From an uncultured Lachnospiraceae bacterium (GTDB lineage: Bacteria; Bacillota_A; Clostridia; Lachnospirales; Lachnospiraceae): DNA of 27,620 nucleotides. How positions within the stretch are numbered: the stretch's first letter is position 1; each line of letters opens with the position of its first letter. A program made the position numbers and the translations under genes. The DNA is taken from contig CATOMC010000020.1 in NCBI GenBank assembly GCA_951801245.1, positions 1-27,620 of the forward strand, written 5' to 3'. Of the stretch, positions 8,601 through 17,586 are shown piece after piece. The notes beneath the pieces are model-generated. The model searched no databases, was not told where the DNA came from, and was given only the letters and a program-made list of their open reading frames with translations.

Positions 8601-8648
8601 ACAGTTTGGGAAAGATTGCTTGTTGCGGGCTGGCAAAACTGTTATGGT
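8601..8648 (+). promoter_or_regulatory. Candidate LytTR box and promoter of the GH3 operon
   Basis: ACAGTTTGG (8601-8609) matches the published LytTR half-site pattern [TA][AC][CA]GTTN[AG][TG] at every position. A second box at the usual 12-13 bp distance is only partial. Downstream, TTGTTG (8620-8625), a 17-base gap and TATGGT (8643-8648) form a plausible weak promoter, with the box just upstream of the -35 as expected for an activator site. The regulator gene is in the same locus. This is a prediction from motif only. Confidence 0.35.
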
Positions 8649-8682
8649 GACACCATCAAAAAGAAGGATGGAGGAGAAAGAC

Positions 8683-11600
8683 ATGTTCAAAAAAACTAAC
8701 GTTTGGCGTGGTATGTCTTTTGTATGTGCGCTGCTTCTTACCATTTCAGTTATGGCAGCGAATATATTGGAGATCTACCGCACATCGGTTGACGCGTTTG
8801 TGGGAACGCGTAGCCAGAAGACCGTGACCGAAGAAACGGTAGACGGGGAGAATGCATGGACTTATCAGTCCAAATTCAAGACAGCCAAAGAAGCTTATGA
8901 AGGTTTTAAGGAGCTGGCAGTACGGACATCGCAGGAGACGTATACTTTATTAAAGAACGAAAATAACGCCTTACCGTTATCTGATACGGCGAAGATTACG
9001 CTGTTCGGTGTGAGAAGTTATGCTCCGGTATATGGCAATAACGGCGGCAGCGTGCCGGACGGGAAATCGACGGTGCAGATTTTTGACGCCTTCGCAGAAC
9101 GGGGATTCGAGGTCAATCCTTCCATGCTGGATGCTTATGCGGCCTTCTTTGCGGACAAGGAATGGACGGTTCCCCAGTTTGGCGGCGGTATCCTGCCGGC
9201 TTATGAGGCGCTCAGTGTGTATGATGATCCGAATGAACTGACGCTTGAGGAACTGCGGGGATTAAATCCTGACTTTGACAAGGATTATGCTTCTTACAAC
9301 GATGCGGCGATCGTGGTGGTCGGACGTATCGGCGGTGAGAACGGCAATGGATACTATCCCGGTGAGGCGGGGCGCGCGGCGGGCGTGGAAACCGTGACCG
9401 GTAATATTTTGAGCCTGAGTAATGAAGAGATGGCCATGATCGAGGAAGCAAAGGCGAATTTCGATAAGGTGATCGTCCTGGTCAATGCCACGAACCAGAT
9501 GGAGATTGCGAATCTGGAGGAGGATCCTGACATCGATGCGATTCTCTGGATCGGTTATCCGGGTGCTTATGGTTTCTATGGGGTGGCGGATGTGTTAAAC
9601 GGCACGGTCTCTCCTTCCGGGCATCTGGGAGACAGCTTTGCCAAGAACAGTGCGCTGGCACCTGCTATGCAAAATTACGGTGATATTCCGTGGGCCAATG
9701 CGGCAGACTTTTCGGAACTGGCCAATGTGAATTCCTATCTGGTGGAAGCAGAGGGCATTTACACAGGGTATCGTTATTATGAGACGCGCTATGCGGATAT
9801 TGTACTTGGAAACGGCGGCAGTGAAGCGGCGGCCGGAACTTATGCCAATGCGGACGGCACAGTGGCGCAGGCGGACGGTGAATGGGATTACGCTAACGAA
9901 GTGGTGTATCCATTCGGATATGGCTTGTCCTATACGGAGTTTGAACAGTCTCTGGATTCTGTAGAGATTGCAGGAGACAAAAAAACGGCAGATGTGCGTG
10001 TGACAACGAAGAATGCCGGAAATACGGCAGGCAGAGCGGTGGTGCAGCTTTATGCACAGGCGCCGTATACGGATTATGACAAGCAGTATCATATAGAGAA
10101 AGCAGCAGTGCAGTTGATGGATTTTGAGAAAACCAATCTTCTTGAGCCGGGAGAGAGCCAGACCATCACGATGAAAGTCGATATGGCAAACCTTGCCAGC
10201 TATGATGCGGAGAATGAAAAGACCTTTATCGTGGATCCGGGTGCTTATTATTTTGCCATCGGTGACGATGCACACGATGCGCTGAATAACATTCTGGCGG
10301 CACAGGGTAAGAGCGCAGCCGACGGCATGACGGCAGAAGGCGATGCGGCCAAGAGTTATCAGTGGAACTGGGACGGAGACGTGGATGCCGATACGTTCTC
10401 TGTCAGCAAGGCAGGCGTGGAGATCACCAACGCTCTCTCGGAGGGGGATTATGCTACGGATCTGAATGCCTTTATGCCGGATACCGTTACATACCTTTCC
10501 AGAAGCGACTGGAACGGGACTTTCCCGCAGACTTATGAGGGGATTTCTGCCAACGAAGAACTCTCAAGACTGTTGGGCAACGATCTCATAGCATTAAAGT
10601 CCGGGGAGGATACTTCGGATATTGTGTTTGGTGATACCAAAAGTGATCTGACCATCAACGACTTAAAGGGCGCTGATTTTGACGATCCCCGCTGGGACGA
10701 ATTGACCAGTAAAGTCACTATTGATGAATTCCTTAATTTTGCGTCCAATGCATTTCATAATATTGCGGCAATCGAGTCAGTGGGACTGCCCCAGTATGCG
10801 GCCGATGACGGCCCGAACGGCTCCGATTCCCATTATCTGACGGAAGGCGGCTATCAGGGAGTACCTTATGCGGATGCAGCAGAGTATGATTACGGGACAC
10901 GTGTAGGTCCGACACCGCAGAATGTGGCTTACGGCTGGAATAAAGAACTGGCCTATGAAAACGGCGAAGTGGTATTGGGCGAGAGCACATTGGTATTGAA
11001 TCTTCCGATCATGATCGGACCGGGTATGAACATTCACCGCCATGCGTACAACAGCCGTGGTGCAGAATACTATTCCGAAGATCCGATTCTCACAGGGTAT
11101 ATCGGCAGTGCGGTGGTGCAGGGAGCACAGTCTAAGGGTACGCTTGTCAATATCAAACATGCGGCCTTTAACGATCAGGAAATCAACCGGTCAGGTATTG
11201 CCATCTTTATGAGCGAGCAGAAAGCACGTGAACTGGAACTGCGCGGCTTACAGCAGGCTTTTGAGGCAAATGGGAAACCGGCAGCTTTTGAGGCGGATGA
11301 GAGCAGGGCGGATACTTACACAGAGGGCGCTTTAGGCGTAATGTCTTCTTATAACAGGATCGGCGCGGTACCGCCCAGTGCCAACAGAGGCGTGCAGGTA
11401 CAGATCATGCGTGATGAGTGGGATTTTAATGGCTACAATGTGACGGACTTTACGGGGGTTGCGCTGAAAGCATCGCCCAAAGAATCGATCATGGCAGGAA
11501 CCACGGCATTTTGCGGATTCGGCGTTTCTGAGGAGATTACGTATTGGAACGCAGAGGCTCTGCGCGGCGACAGACAGATGGCACAGGCGATTAAGGAAGA

Positions 11601-11808
11601 TATTCACTATCTGCTCTATGCGTTGGCACACAGTGCGGCTATGAACGGGGTGAATGCAACGACCCATACGGTTAATGTAATGACATGGTGGCGGATCCTT
11701 TATATCATCTGCATTGCAGTCTTTGGTCTGGCTACGGTATTTTGCGGTGCCTGCTATGGTCTGGGAAGACGTAAAAGCACGGCGCAGAAGACTGAGAAAG
11801 GAGTATGA
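8683..11808 (+). CDS. Membrane-anchored, domain-permuted GH3 glycoside hydrolase
   Basis: 1041 aa from ATG 8683, chosen for GGAGGAG at 8670-8676; the frame extends to 8620 without a better site. Domain order is reversed relative to most GH3 enzymes. Membrane helix about 10-30; GH3 C-terminal (alpha/beta) domain about 80-370; FnIII-like domain from YPFGYGLSYTEF (409-420) to about 530; then the GH3 N-terminal barrel about 665-990. The barrel keeps GPGMNIHRHAYNSRGAEYYSEDP, K825-H826...N830...E833, and the nucleophile D922 in YNVTDF. A second membrane helix (about 1003-1025) is followed by basic RRK. With KK/R at the N-terminus and RRK at the C-terminus, the catalytic part is predicted outside. 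The permuted order is known in beta-glucosidases of Butyrivibrio and Ruminococcus. Substrate unknown. Confidence 0.88.
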   Translation: MFKKTNVWRGMSFVCALLLTISVMAANILEIYRTSVDAFVGTRSQKTVTEETVDGENAWTYQSKFKTAKEAYEGFKELAVRTSQETYTLLKNENNALPLSDTAKITLFGVRSYAPVYGNNGGSVPDGKSTVQIFDAFAERGFEVNPSMLDAYAAFFADKEWTVPQFGGGILPAYEALSVYDDPNELTLEELRGLNPDFDKDYASYNDAAIVVVGRIGGENGNGYYPGEAGRAAGVETVTGNILSLSNEEMAMIEEAKANFDKVIVLVNATNQMEIANLEEDPDIDAILWIGYPGAYGFYGVADVLNGTVSPSGHLGDSFAKNSALAPAMQNYGDIPWANAADFSELANVNSYLVEAEGIYTGYRYYETRYADIVLGNGGSEAAAGTYANADGTVAQADGEWDYANEVVYPFGYGLSYTEFEQSLDSVEIAGDKKTADVRVTTKNAGNTAGRAVVQLYAQAPYTDYDKQYHIEKAAVQLMDFEKTNLLEPGESQTITMKVDMANLASYDAENEKTFIVDPGAYYFAIGDDAHDALNNILAAQGKSAADGMTAEGDAAKSYQWNWDGDVDADTFSVSKAGVEITNALSEGDYATDLNAFMPDTVTYLSRSDWNGTFPQTYEGISANEELSRLLGNDLIALKSGEDTSDIVFGDTKSDLTINDLKGADFDDPRWDELTSKVTIDEFLNFASNAFHNIAAIESVGLPQYAADDGPNGSDSHYLTEGGYQGVPYADAAEYDYGTRVGPTPQNVAYGWNKELAYENGEVVLGESTLVLNLPIMIGPGMNIHRHAYNSRGAEYYSEDPILTGYIGSAVVQGAQSKGTLVNIKHAAFNDQEINRSGIAIFMSEQKARELELRGLQQAFEANGKPAAFEADESRADTYTEGALGVMSSYNRIGAVPPSANRGVQVQIMRDEWDFNGYNVTDFTGVALKASPKESIMAGTTAFCGFGVSEEITYWNAEALRGDRQMAQAIKEDIHYLLYALAHSAAMNGVNATTHTVNVMTWWRILYIICIAVFGLATVFCGACYGLGRRKSTAQKTEKGV

Positions 11809-12239
11809 TGACAATTATGAAAAGTAAAATAATATCCACGAATATCATTTCACTGGCAGCAGTGTTCGCAGCACTTGTGGGAATGATCATCTATATCATT
11901 ACTTCCGTGACGGGATATCTGGCGGTTTCTGCCATGAATCCCTGGCCGGTCATCTGTACGATCGTGTGTATGGCGCTCTTATGCGGGACGGTCTTTATGC
12001 AGGAAAAAGTTACACCACTTTCGGCTGATCTTATGACAGCGGTAGGTTTCGTTATGCTGCTTGTGACCTTTTACCTTTTTGTGATGAGCAGAGTGAGTCT
12101 GGCGGCGGACGTTTACTTTATACCGGTCAACTATCCGGAGGCAGAGGTAACGGCACTCCATATTTCCATCGTAGGCGTGGTTTTTTATCTGGCAGCATTG
12201 ACCTTGCTGATCGTGGAAGGATTTCGCAGGAAAGCATAA
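11805..12239 (+). CDS. Four-helix membrane protein of unknown function, coupled to GH3
   Basis: 144 aa if started at ATG 11805, which overlaps the GH3 stop in an ATGA; ATG 11808 and 11817 are alternatives. The GGAG at 11800-11803 serves only the later starts well. Four membrane helices lie near 14-34, 47-66, 75-95 and 117-138. Termini are positively charged (K at 6-8, RRKA at the end), so both ends are predicted inside. The main external loop (96-116) contains VYFIPVNYPEAE. I recognise no family motif or catalytic residue. The overlap with a twice-anchored GH3 and the tight spacing to GH2 suggest a partner in membrane assembly or substrate handling; this is inference. Confidence 0.75.
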   Translation: MMTIMKSKIISTNIISLAAVFAALVGMIIYIITSVTGYLAVSAMNPWPVICTIVCMALLCGTVFMQEKVTPLSADLMTAVGFVMLLVTFYLFVMSRVSLAADVYFIPVNYPEAEVTALHISIVGVVFYLAALTLLIVEGFRRKA

Positions 12240-12260
12240 CAGGATGTATGGAGGTTTGGC

Positions 12261-14714
12261 ATGAGAAAGATTGCATTTAATACAGGCTGGACTTGTAAAC
12301 ATTTAGAGGAAAAGGGGGCGGCGGTGTCAGTTACGCTGCCCCATGACGCCATGTTTGCCGAGAAAAGGACGCAGACGGCGCCGGGCGGCACCAATACGGG
12401 CTGGTACGAAGGGTTTGATTATGAATATGAGAAGCGGTTTCTACCGGATGCATCTTATCAGGGAAAGACCGTTATCCTGGAGTTTGAGGGGGTATACCGG
12501 AAAGCGGAGGTATGGATCGGTGAAGAGAAAGCCGCATTTCGCCCCTATGGCTACACGAACTTTTATGTAGATCTGACACCCTATCTTGTGGCGGGGGAGG
12601 AACTTAGGATCCGGGTGATCGCGCGCAATGCAGACCAGCCCAACAGCCGGTGGTATTCGGGAGCCGGTATATACCGTCCGGTCAGTCTCTGGATCGGGGA
12701 GGCGGCGCATATTCCGGTCAATGGGGTGCGGATCCGCACGCTGGAAGTTACGCCGGATGGAACAGCGCAGATAGAAGCGTCTGTGCGGACCAGCAGGCCC
12801 GGTCCTGTGAAGGTGGAGATTCTGGATCCGGAGGACGGAGAGATACTTGCACAGGGGATGCAGGACAGTGAGGAAAATGCCGTAATGGTTCTGGATATCC
12901 CCAAGGCAAAAGTATGGAGCGTGGAAACACCTATGCTGTATACCTGCAAGGCCACATTTGGCCAGGATACGTGTGAGGAGACTTTCGGTATACGTACGTT
13001 AGGCTGGGACCAGAATGGTCTGTGCATGAATGGTAAACGCATTATCCTGCAAGGTGCCTGCATTCACCATGACAATGGACTGCTGGGGGCAGTCTGTGAT
13101 CCGGATGCTGTGGAGCGCAAGGTACGTATCCTGAAAGAGAACGGTTACAATGCTGTGCGAAGTGCGCATAATCCCTGTTCCAAAGCGTTGCTTGAGGCGT
13201 GTGACAGGCAGGGGCTGCTTGTGATGGACGAGTACATAGACCATTGGTATATCCATAAGACGGAATACGATTACGTCCCCTACTTTGAACAGTGGTGGCG
13301 CCAAGATCTGGCGGATATGGTGGATAAGGATTATAACCACCCTTGTGTGATCTTGTATTCCACCGGAAATGAAGTCAGTGAGACCGCACAGGAGCGGGGC
13401 ATCAGGCTGACAGGTGAAATGACAGCGTATCTTCATGCACTGGATGACAGTCGGCCGGTTACCTGCGGGGTCAATATTTTCTTTAACTTCTTAAGTTCCA
13501 TCGGGTTCGGGGTTTACAGTGACAAGAAGGCCGCCAAAGAAGTCCAAAAGGCGGAAAAGATCAAACAAAGAAAACAGGAACAGGGAGAGGAAGCGGCTCA
13601 GGGAAAAGGCGCGCCGGAGAAGAAAAAGGCAGTCGGCAGCCAGTTTTTTAATAATCTTGCAGGCCTTCTGGGAGACGAGTTCATGAAACGGGGGGCCACC
13701 CTGCACGGGTGTGATGTGAAAACAAGAGATGCCTTTGCCAACATGGATATTGCGGGCTATAATTACGGCATTTACCGGTATCAGCGCGATCTGAAAAAAT
13801 ATCCGGAGAGACTGATCCTGGGAACGGAAACTTTTTGTAAAGATGCATATCTGTTCCGGGAGATGGCCAAGAAAAATCCGCGCATCATAGGAGATTTCGT
13901 CTGGGCCGGCATGGATTATCTGGGAGAAGTGATGGTTGGTTCCTGGGAATATGCAGACTATGCGGCGCGGTTTGACGGCGGATGCGGCTGGGTATCGGCA
14001 GGCTCCGGGCGGATTGACCTGACCGGAAAACCGTTATGTGAAATGCTCTATACCAAAGTCGCACTGGAGAAAGAAAAGGGGCCTTTTATCGGCGTCTGCC
14101 CGGTGAACCATACGGGCGACAGGCACAGTCCTTCCGCATGGAAAATGTCCAATGCGATAGCAAGCTGGAGCTGGCAGGGATGTGAAGGGCGAAAGGCCAA
14201 TGTGGAGGTTTATGCCCGTGCCCACCATGTGACAATTATAATCAATGGGAAAGAGGCGGGAACGAAACAGCTTCATGACAATTGTATCGCGAGATTCTCC
14301 TGTATCTATGAGAACGGGACAATCGAGGCCATAGCTTACGATGCCGAAGGCAGAGAGCGGGGCAGAACCTGTTTACATACGGCAGAGCCGGAAACGGTGC
14401 TCTTAGCAGAGTCGGAAGAAAAGGCTGTGAGAGCAGGGCATCTTTGCTATATCCGTCTGCGCTATGCGGATCGGCAGGGGATCCTCAAACCGTTAGTCAG
14501 AAATACCATACGGGTGAAAGCGGAAGGCGCCGAACTGTTGGCGCTTGGAAATGCCTGTCCGTATAATGAGAGAGGATGTCTTACGGACAAAACAGCACCC
14601 TATTATGGGGAAGCGCTGGCAATCCTGCGCGCAGGGGACGGGGAGACAATCCGTTTTAAGGCGGCAGGAGGAGAATGCAGGTGCGAGACAGTGATTCCCA
14701 TCGCGCAACTATGA
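12261..14714 (+). CDS. GH2-family glycoside hydrolase (beta-galactosidase/beta-glucuronidase-like)
   Basis: 817 aa, no signal peptide, so probably cytoplasmic. Order: sugar-binding jelly-roll about 1-150 (NTGWYEGFDYEYEKRF, NSRWYSGAGIYR), Ig-like domain to about 245, TIM barrel about 250-600, then C-terminal beta domains. The barrel start shows GKRIILQGACIHHD and NAVRSAHNPCSKALLEACD. The acid/base is E371 in STGNEVSE and the nucleophile E523 in LILGTETF, both present. The GTETF-type nucleophile motif is frequent in gut GH2 beta-galactosidases. Specificity cannot be fixed. Odd: a highly charged K/E/Q-rich insertion (421-458) interrupts the barrel between acid/base and nucleophile. Ribosome site GGAGG (12250-12254). 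It follows the membrane protein by 21 bp, so same operon. Confidence 0.9.
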   Translation: MRKIAFNTGWTCKHLEEKGAAVSVTLPHDAMFAEKRTQTAPGGTNTGWYEGFDYEYEKRFLPDASYQGKTVILEFEGVYRKAEVWIGEEKAAFRPYGYTNFYVDLTPYLVAGEELRIRVIARNADQPNSRWYSGAGIYRPVSLWIGEAAHIPVNGVRIRTLEVTPDGTAQIEASVRTSRPGPVKVEILDPEDGEILAQGMQDSEENAVMVLDIPKAKVWSVETPMLYTCKATFGQDTCEETFGIRTLGWDQNGLCMNGKRIILQGACIHHDNGLLGAVCDPDAVERKVRILKENGYNAVRSAHNPCSKALLEACDRQGLLVMDEYIDHWYIHKTEYDYVPYFEQWWRQDLADMVDKDYNHPCVILYSTGNEVSETAQERGIRLTGEMTAYLHALDDSRPVTCGVNIFFNFLSSIGFGVYSDKKAAKEVQKAEKIKQRKQEQGEEAAQGKGAPEKKKAVGSQFFNNLAGLLGDEFMKRGATLHGCDVKTRDAFANMDIAGYNYGIYRYQRDLKKYPERLILGTETFCKDAYLFREMAKKNPRIIGDFVWAGMDYLGEVMVGSWEYADYAARFDGGCGWVSAGSGRIDLTGKPLCEMLYTKVALEKEKGPFIGVCPVNHTGDRHSPSAWKMSNAIASWSWQGCEGRKANVEVYARAHHVTIIINGKEAGTKQLHDNCIARFSCIYENGTIEAIAYDAEGRERGRTCLHTAEPETVLLAESEEKAVRAGHLCYIRLRYADRQGILKPLVRNTIRVKAEGAELLALGNACPYNERGCLTDKTAPYYGEALAILRAGDGETIRFKAAGGECRCETVIPIAQL

Positions 14715-14791
14715 CAGCGGGATAATTATGTATCGGAATGACAGGAAAATCGCGGAATGAAATGTCATGAGTTTTCAGAAAAGAGGATTGT

Positions 14792-15343
14792 ATGGAGAAG
14801 ATTAGAGATTGGTGGGAGGATTTTGTCACAAGACATAAATTAATTGCACAGTTTATCAAGTTTTATGCTTTTTCCATGCTGGTGACCCTGTTTCAATATT
14901 TGCTGCTTACGTTTCTGCCGGGGATTTTTTATCGTTTTACAGATTGGTGTGAGATTCCCTGTCAGTTGATTCATCTGGCAGCAGGGCCAGTGGATACCTA
15001 TGTGTTTAATTATCCGGTTACCGGGGATGCAACGGGCGGTATGGGATATTTTGCAGCATTTGCGATCACTTTGTTTCTGGCACAATGCATCAATTTCCCG
15101 ATGCAGAGAAACATCACATTCCGTTCCAAAGGAAATATCTATTATCAGATTATGTGGTATGTGATTGCTTTTCTTCTGATCACAGTGACGTGCAGCTTTC
15201 TTATGGGATTGTATGTACCCGTCTGCCGGAAGTTCTTTCCGCCGGCGGTCTATAATATCCTGATCACGGTGATCAACGGCGGTGTGCAGATGGTGATTTA
15301 CTTCCCGATTTATAAGATCATATTTCCGGAAGGGGAGCAGTAG
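14792..15343 (+). CDS. GtrA-like family membrane protein
   Basis: 183 aa with four membrane helices near 22-45, 83-103, 117-140 and 153-176. The conserved GtrA signature after the second helix is visible: CINFPMQRNITFRSKGN (family pattern N-x-x-x-x-R-x-x-T-F). GtrA-like proteins are linked to movement of lipid-linked sugars (undecaprenyl-phosphate-sugar) in O-antigen or teichoic-acid glycosylation. The 35-40 residue polar loop between helices 1 and 2 (about 46-82) is long for this family, which is often 120-140 aa. The gene starts 77 bp after the GH2 stop, with AAAGAGGA before the ATG, and is the last gene before a strong terminator. It therefore likely ends the GH3-GH2 operon. Confidence 0.82.
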   Translation: MEKIRDWWEDFVTRHKLIAQFIKFYAFSMLVTLFQYLLLTFLPGIFYRFTDWCEIPCQLIHLAAGPVDTYVFNYPVTGDATGGMGYFAAFAITLFLAQCINFPMQRNITFRSKGNIYYQIMWYVIAFLLITVTCSFLMGLYVPVCRKFFPPAVYNILITVINGGVQMVIYFPIYKIIFPEGEQ

Positions 15344-15431
15344 GGCATGGTATTTGGAGAATTGCCGTGAAGTATCGTGATAGAACAGAAAGGTTCTGGA
15401 GCATAGAACTTATCAAAGTGCTGACGGAATG

Positions 15432-15477
15432 ATATTCCGGGGAGACGGCCGTCTGGCCGGGAACCCGGAATATTTTT
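15432..15477 (+). terminator. Strong intrinsic terminator after the glycosidase operon
   Basis: ATATTCCGGG (15432-15441) pairs perfectly with CCCGGAATAT (15464-15473). The inside contains the palindrome AGACGGCCGTCT, and a TTTTT run (15473-15477) follows. Bases 15344-15431 hold nothing else recognisable. Confidence 0.85.
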
Positions 15478-15558
15478 GCTTTATAGGAAAGTTCTGTCAT
15501 TTTCACAATATCTAAATTGCGTATTTAATTAATGTATTTCATTAACTGTCGAGAAGTC

Positions 15559-15587
15559 TTGAAAAGTAAGGAAATATCGTATATAAT
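15559..15587 (+). promoter_or_regulatory. SigA-type promoter of the second chemoreceptor
   Basis: TTGAAA (15559-15564), 17-base spacer, TATAAT (15582-15587). The predicted start site near 15594 leaves a leader of about 90 nt that contains the inverted repeat at 15626-15648. Confidence 0.75.
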
Positions 15588-15625
15588 TGCCTTTAGGGTC
15601 AGTCAGAATCATAGGTTTGTGAGTT

Positions 15626-15648
15626 TGTGAGAATGGTGTTTTCTCACA
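15626..15648. promoter_or_regulatory. Inverted repeat TGTGAGAA-N7-TTCTCACA in the chemoreceptor leader
   Basis: TGTGAGAA (15626-15633) and TTCTCACA (15641-15648) are perfect inverted copies separated by 7 bases. They lie about 40 bp downstream of the promoter and before the ribosome site. The same 8-bp word pair occurs in front of the GH36 gene (24870-24877 and 24922-24929). It could be a repressor operator or an mRNA hairpin. Confidence 0.5.
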
Positions 15649-15683
15649 AGCAGAAAAGTTCTCCAGGAAAGGATACGGAAATC

Positions 15684-17561
15684 ATGAAGAAAATTTTTAC
15701 AAAACGGCTTTTTGTTTACATGATTGCGGCTTTGACAGTGACAATTGCAGCAATCTTTATTCTGCAGACAGTCACAAACAGCTACAGTAATATGACGTCC
15801 AGTCAGAGTAAGCTGGCGGATGTAAAAGAGAAATTGGCTGGCAACGAGGCAAATATAGCACAGCTTACAGAGAATCTGGGGCAGAACAATCTGGCCAAGG
15901 CAAGGGCTTTTGCCGATATGCTTGCGGCACAGCCTTCCATGGCGGACGATCAGGATAAGCTTCTTGAGATCAGGGACAGACTGATGGTAAATGAGGTACA
16001 TATCATTGACGAAGAGGGAATTATCACCAGCAGTTCTATTGATGCCTATGTGGGTTTTGACATGAAAAGCGGTGAGCAGTCCAACGCCTTTATGGTGATT
16101 GTAGACGATCCTTCCATAGAGATTGTGCAGGAACCGCAGGAAAATGTTGCGGAAGGGATTATCATGCAGTATATTGGTGTGGCCAGGACCGATGCCAAAG
16201 GACTGGTACAAGTAGGAGTGCGCCCGGAAGTTCTGGAGAAGGCGCTTGCGGGTACCGATATAGCAGTGGTATTGAATGAGATTGATTTTGGCACAAACGG
16301 TTATGTATATGCGATTGATAAAGAAAGCGGATTATTACTGGCCTATCCGGACACGGCGCTGGTAGGTACACCGGCGGCTGACGCCGGTTTCCCGAAGGAA
16401 TTCGCAGGACATGGCAAGGTAAAGATAAATGGCGTATCCGGATATTACAATGCCGAAGACAATGGAGATATAGTGATCGGAACGTTTCTGCCCGCTTCGG
16501 AATACTATGCGGCACGCTTGAATCAGACGCTCATCGTATCCCTCAGTATGCTTTTGATCTTTGGAATGCTGATCTTCATGATCAGCCGGATGGTTGACAG
16601 TAAAATTGTCCAGGGGATTGATAATATTACCAACGAAACGAAGAAAATTGCAGAGGGTAATTTTGATATTATCATAAAGGAAGAATCCACGCCGGAATAT
16701 GAGCAGCTTTCTTCCAGCATTAACAAAATGGTTGAGAGTATCTGCCAGAGCATGCGGGAGAATGAGCAGCTATTGAACCAGCAGGAACAGGATGTGGAGA
16801 GTAATCGCGCGCTGATTCAGAACGTGAAGAATGCCTGCAGGGAATTGAGTCAGGTATCCAGTACGACTTTGGAAAATGCGGACAATATATACAACGGTAC
16901 GGAGCGGCAGGAGCAGGCCGTTTCTGATCTGGAGAAGATTATGGGACAGCTTACACAGGAATTAAACAATAGTGTAACGGCATCTAATGAAATTGCAGCC
17001 TCCTCTGTAGCGACCACAAGGGAAATCGTCACAACACAGTCTCAGATGGCACAACTGCAGGGCTCCATGCAGAAAATCAGTGATATGTCCATGCAGATTG
17101 AGAAAATCATCGATGAGATCAATTCCATTGCCGAGCAGACTAACCTGTTGTCCTTAAACGCATCTATCGAAGCGGCAAGAGCGGGCGAATCGGGCAAAGG
17201 ATTTGCCGTGGTGGCTTCTCAGGTAGGGGAACTTGCAGCGAGAAGTGCACAGGCTGCCAAAGAAACAAACGAGCTGATCACGAATTCCCTTGGCGCAGTC
17301 AAAGAGGGACAGGACATTACGGAGCAGACGGCGAGTACTTTTGATGTGGTGGCCAAAAATATTGAGAAGTCCAGTCATGATGTGGAAGCGATATCCAGCA
17401 TGGTACAGCAGAATGTCTCTATTGTGGACCTTGCCGTCAAGCAGTTGATTCAGATTTCCAATGTGGTGACAGAGAATGTGGAGATATCCCAGAACACGAA
17501 GGAAGCATCCTCCAACATGGCTGACATTACAAACAATCTATTGGAAATAATCGAGGCATAA
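15684..17561 (+). CDS. Methyl-accepting chemotaxis protein with Cache-type sensor
   Basis: 625 aa from ATG 15684, preceded by AGGAAAGGA. The frame extends upstream to a GTG at 15627, but that falls in the inverted repeat. First membrane helix about 10-29. A large extracellular domain (30-280) of double-Cache type follows, with [49 protein letters not shown] and [20 protein letters not shown]. Second helix about 282-301, HAMP about 302-356, then the signalling coiled coil. The conserved tip is at 480-525 ([34 protein letters not shown]). Arms are balanced, so the domain is intact; there is no C-terminal pentapeptide. dCache domains usually bind small molecules such as amino acids or organic acids; the ligand is not predictable here. 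Confidence 0.93.
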   Translation: MKKIFTKRLFVYMIAALTVTIAAIFILQTVTNSYSNMTSSQSKLADVKEKLAGNEANIAQLTENLGQNNLAKARAFADMLAAQPSMADDQDKLLEIRDRLMVNEVHIIDEEGIITSSSIDAYVGFDMKSGEQSNAFMVIVDDPSIEIVQEPQENVAEGIIMQYIGVARTDAKGLVQVGVRPEVLEKALAGTDIAVVLNEIDFGTNGYVYAIDKESGLLLAYPDTALVGTPAADAGFPKEFAGHGKVKINGVSGYYNAEDNGDIVIGTFLPASEYYAARLNQTLIVSLSMLLIFGMLIFMISRMVDSKIVQGIDNITNETKKIAEGNFDIIIKEESTPEYEQLSSSINKMVESICQSMRENEQLLNQQEQDVESNRALIQNVKNACRELSQVSSTTLENADNIYNGTERQEQAVSDLEKIMGQLTQELNNSVTASNEIAASSVATTREIVTTQSQMAQLQGSMQKISDMSMQIEKIIDEINSIAEQTNLLSLNASIEAARAGESGKGFAVVASQVGELAARSAQAAKETNELITNSLGAVKEGQDITEQTASTFDVVAKNIEKSSHDVEAISSMVQQNVSIVDLAVKQLIQISNVVTENVEISQNTKEASSNMADITNNLLEIIEA

Positions 17562-17586
17562 AGTCAGAAATTCATATCGGAAAATG

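Noticed and set aside
8620..8682. TTG start at 8620 for the GH3 gene
   Set aside because: GGAGGAG at 8670-8676 fits ATG 8683, and that start places basic residues directly before the membrane helix.
15627..15683. GTG start at 15627 for the second chemoreceptor
   Set aside because: It falls inside the inverted repeat 15626-15648 and has no ribosome site; ATG 15684 follows AGGAAAGGA and begins with a normal KK-hydrophobic helix.
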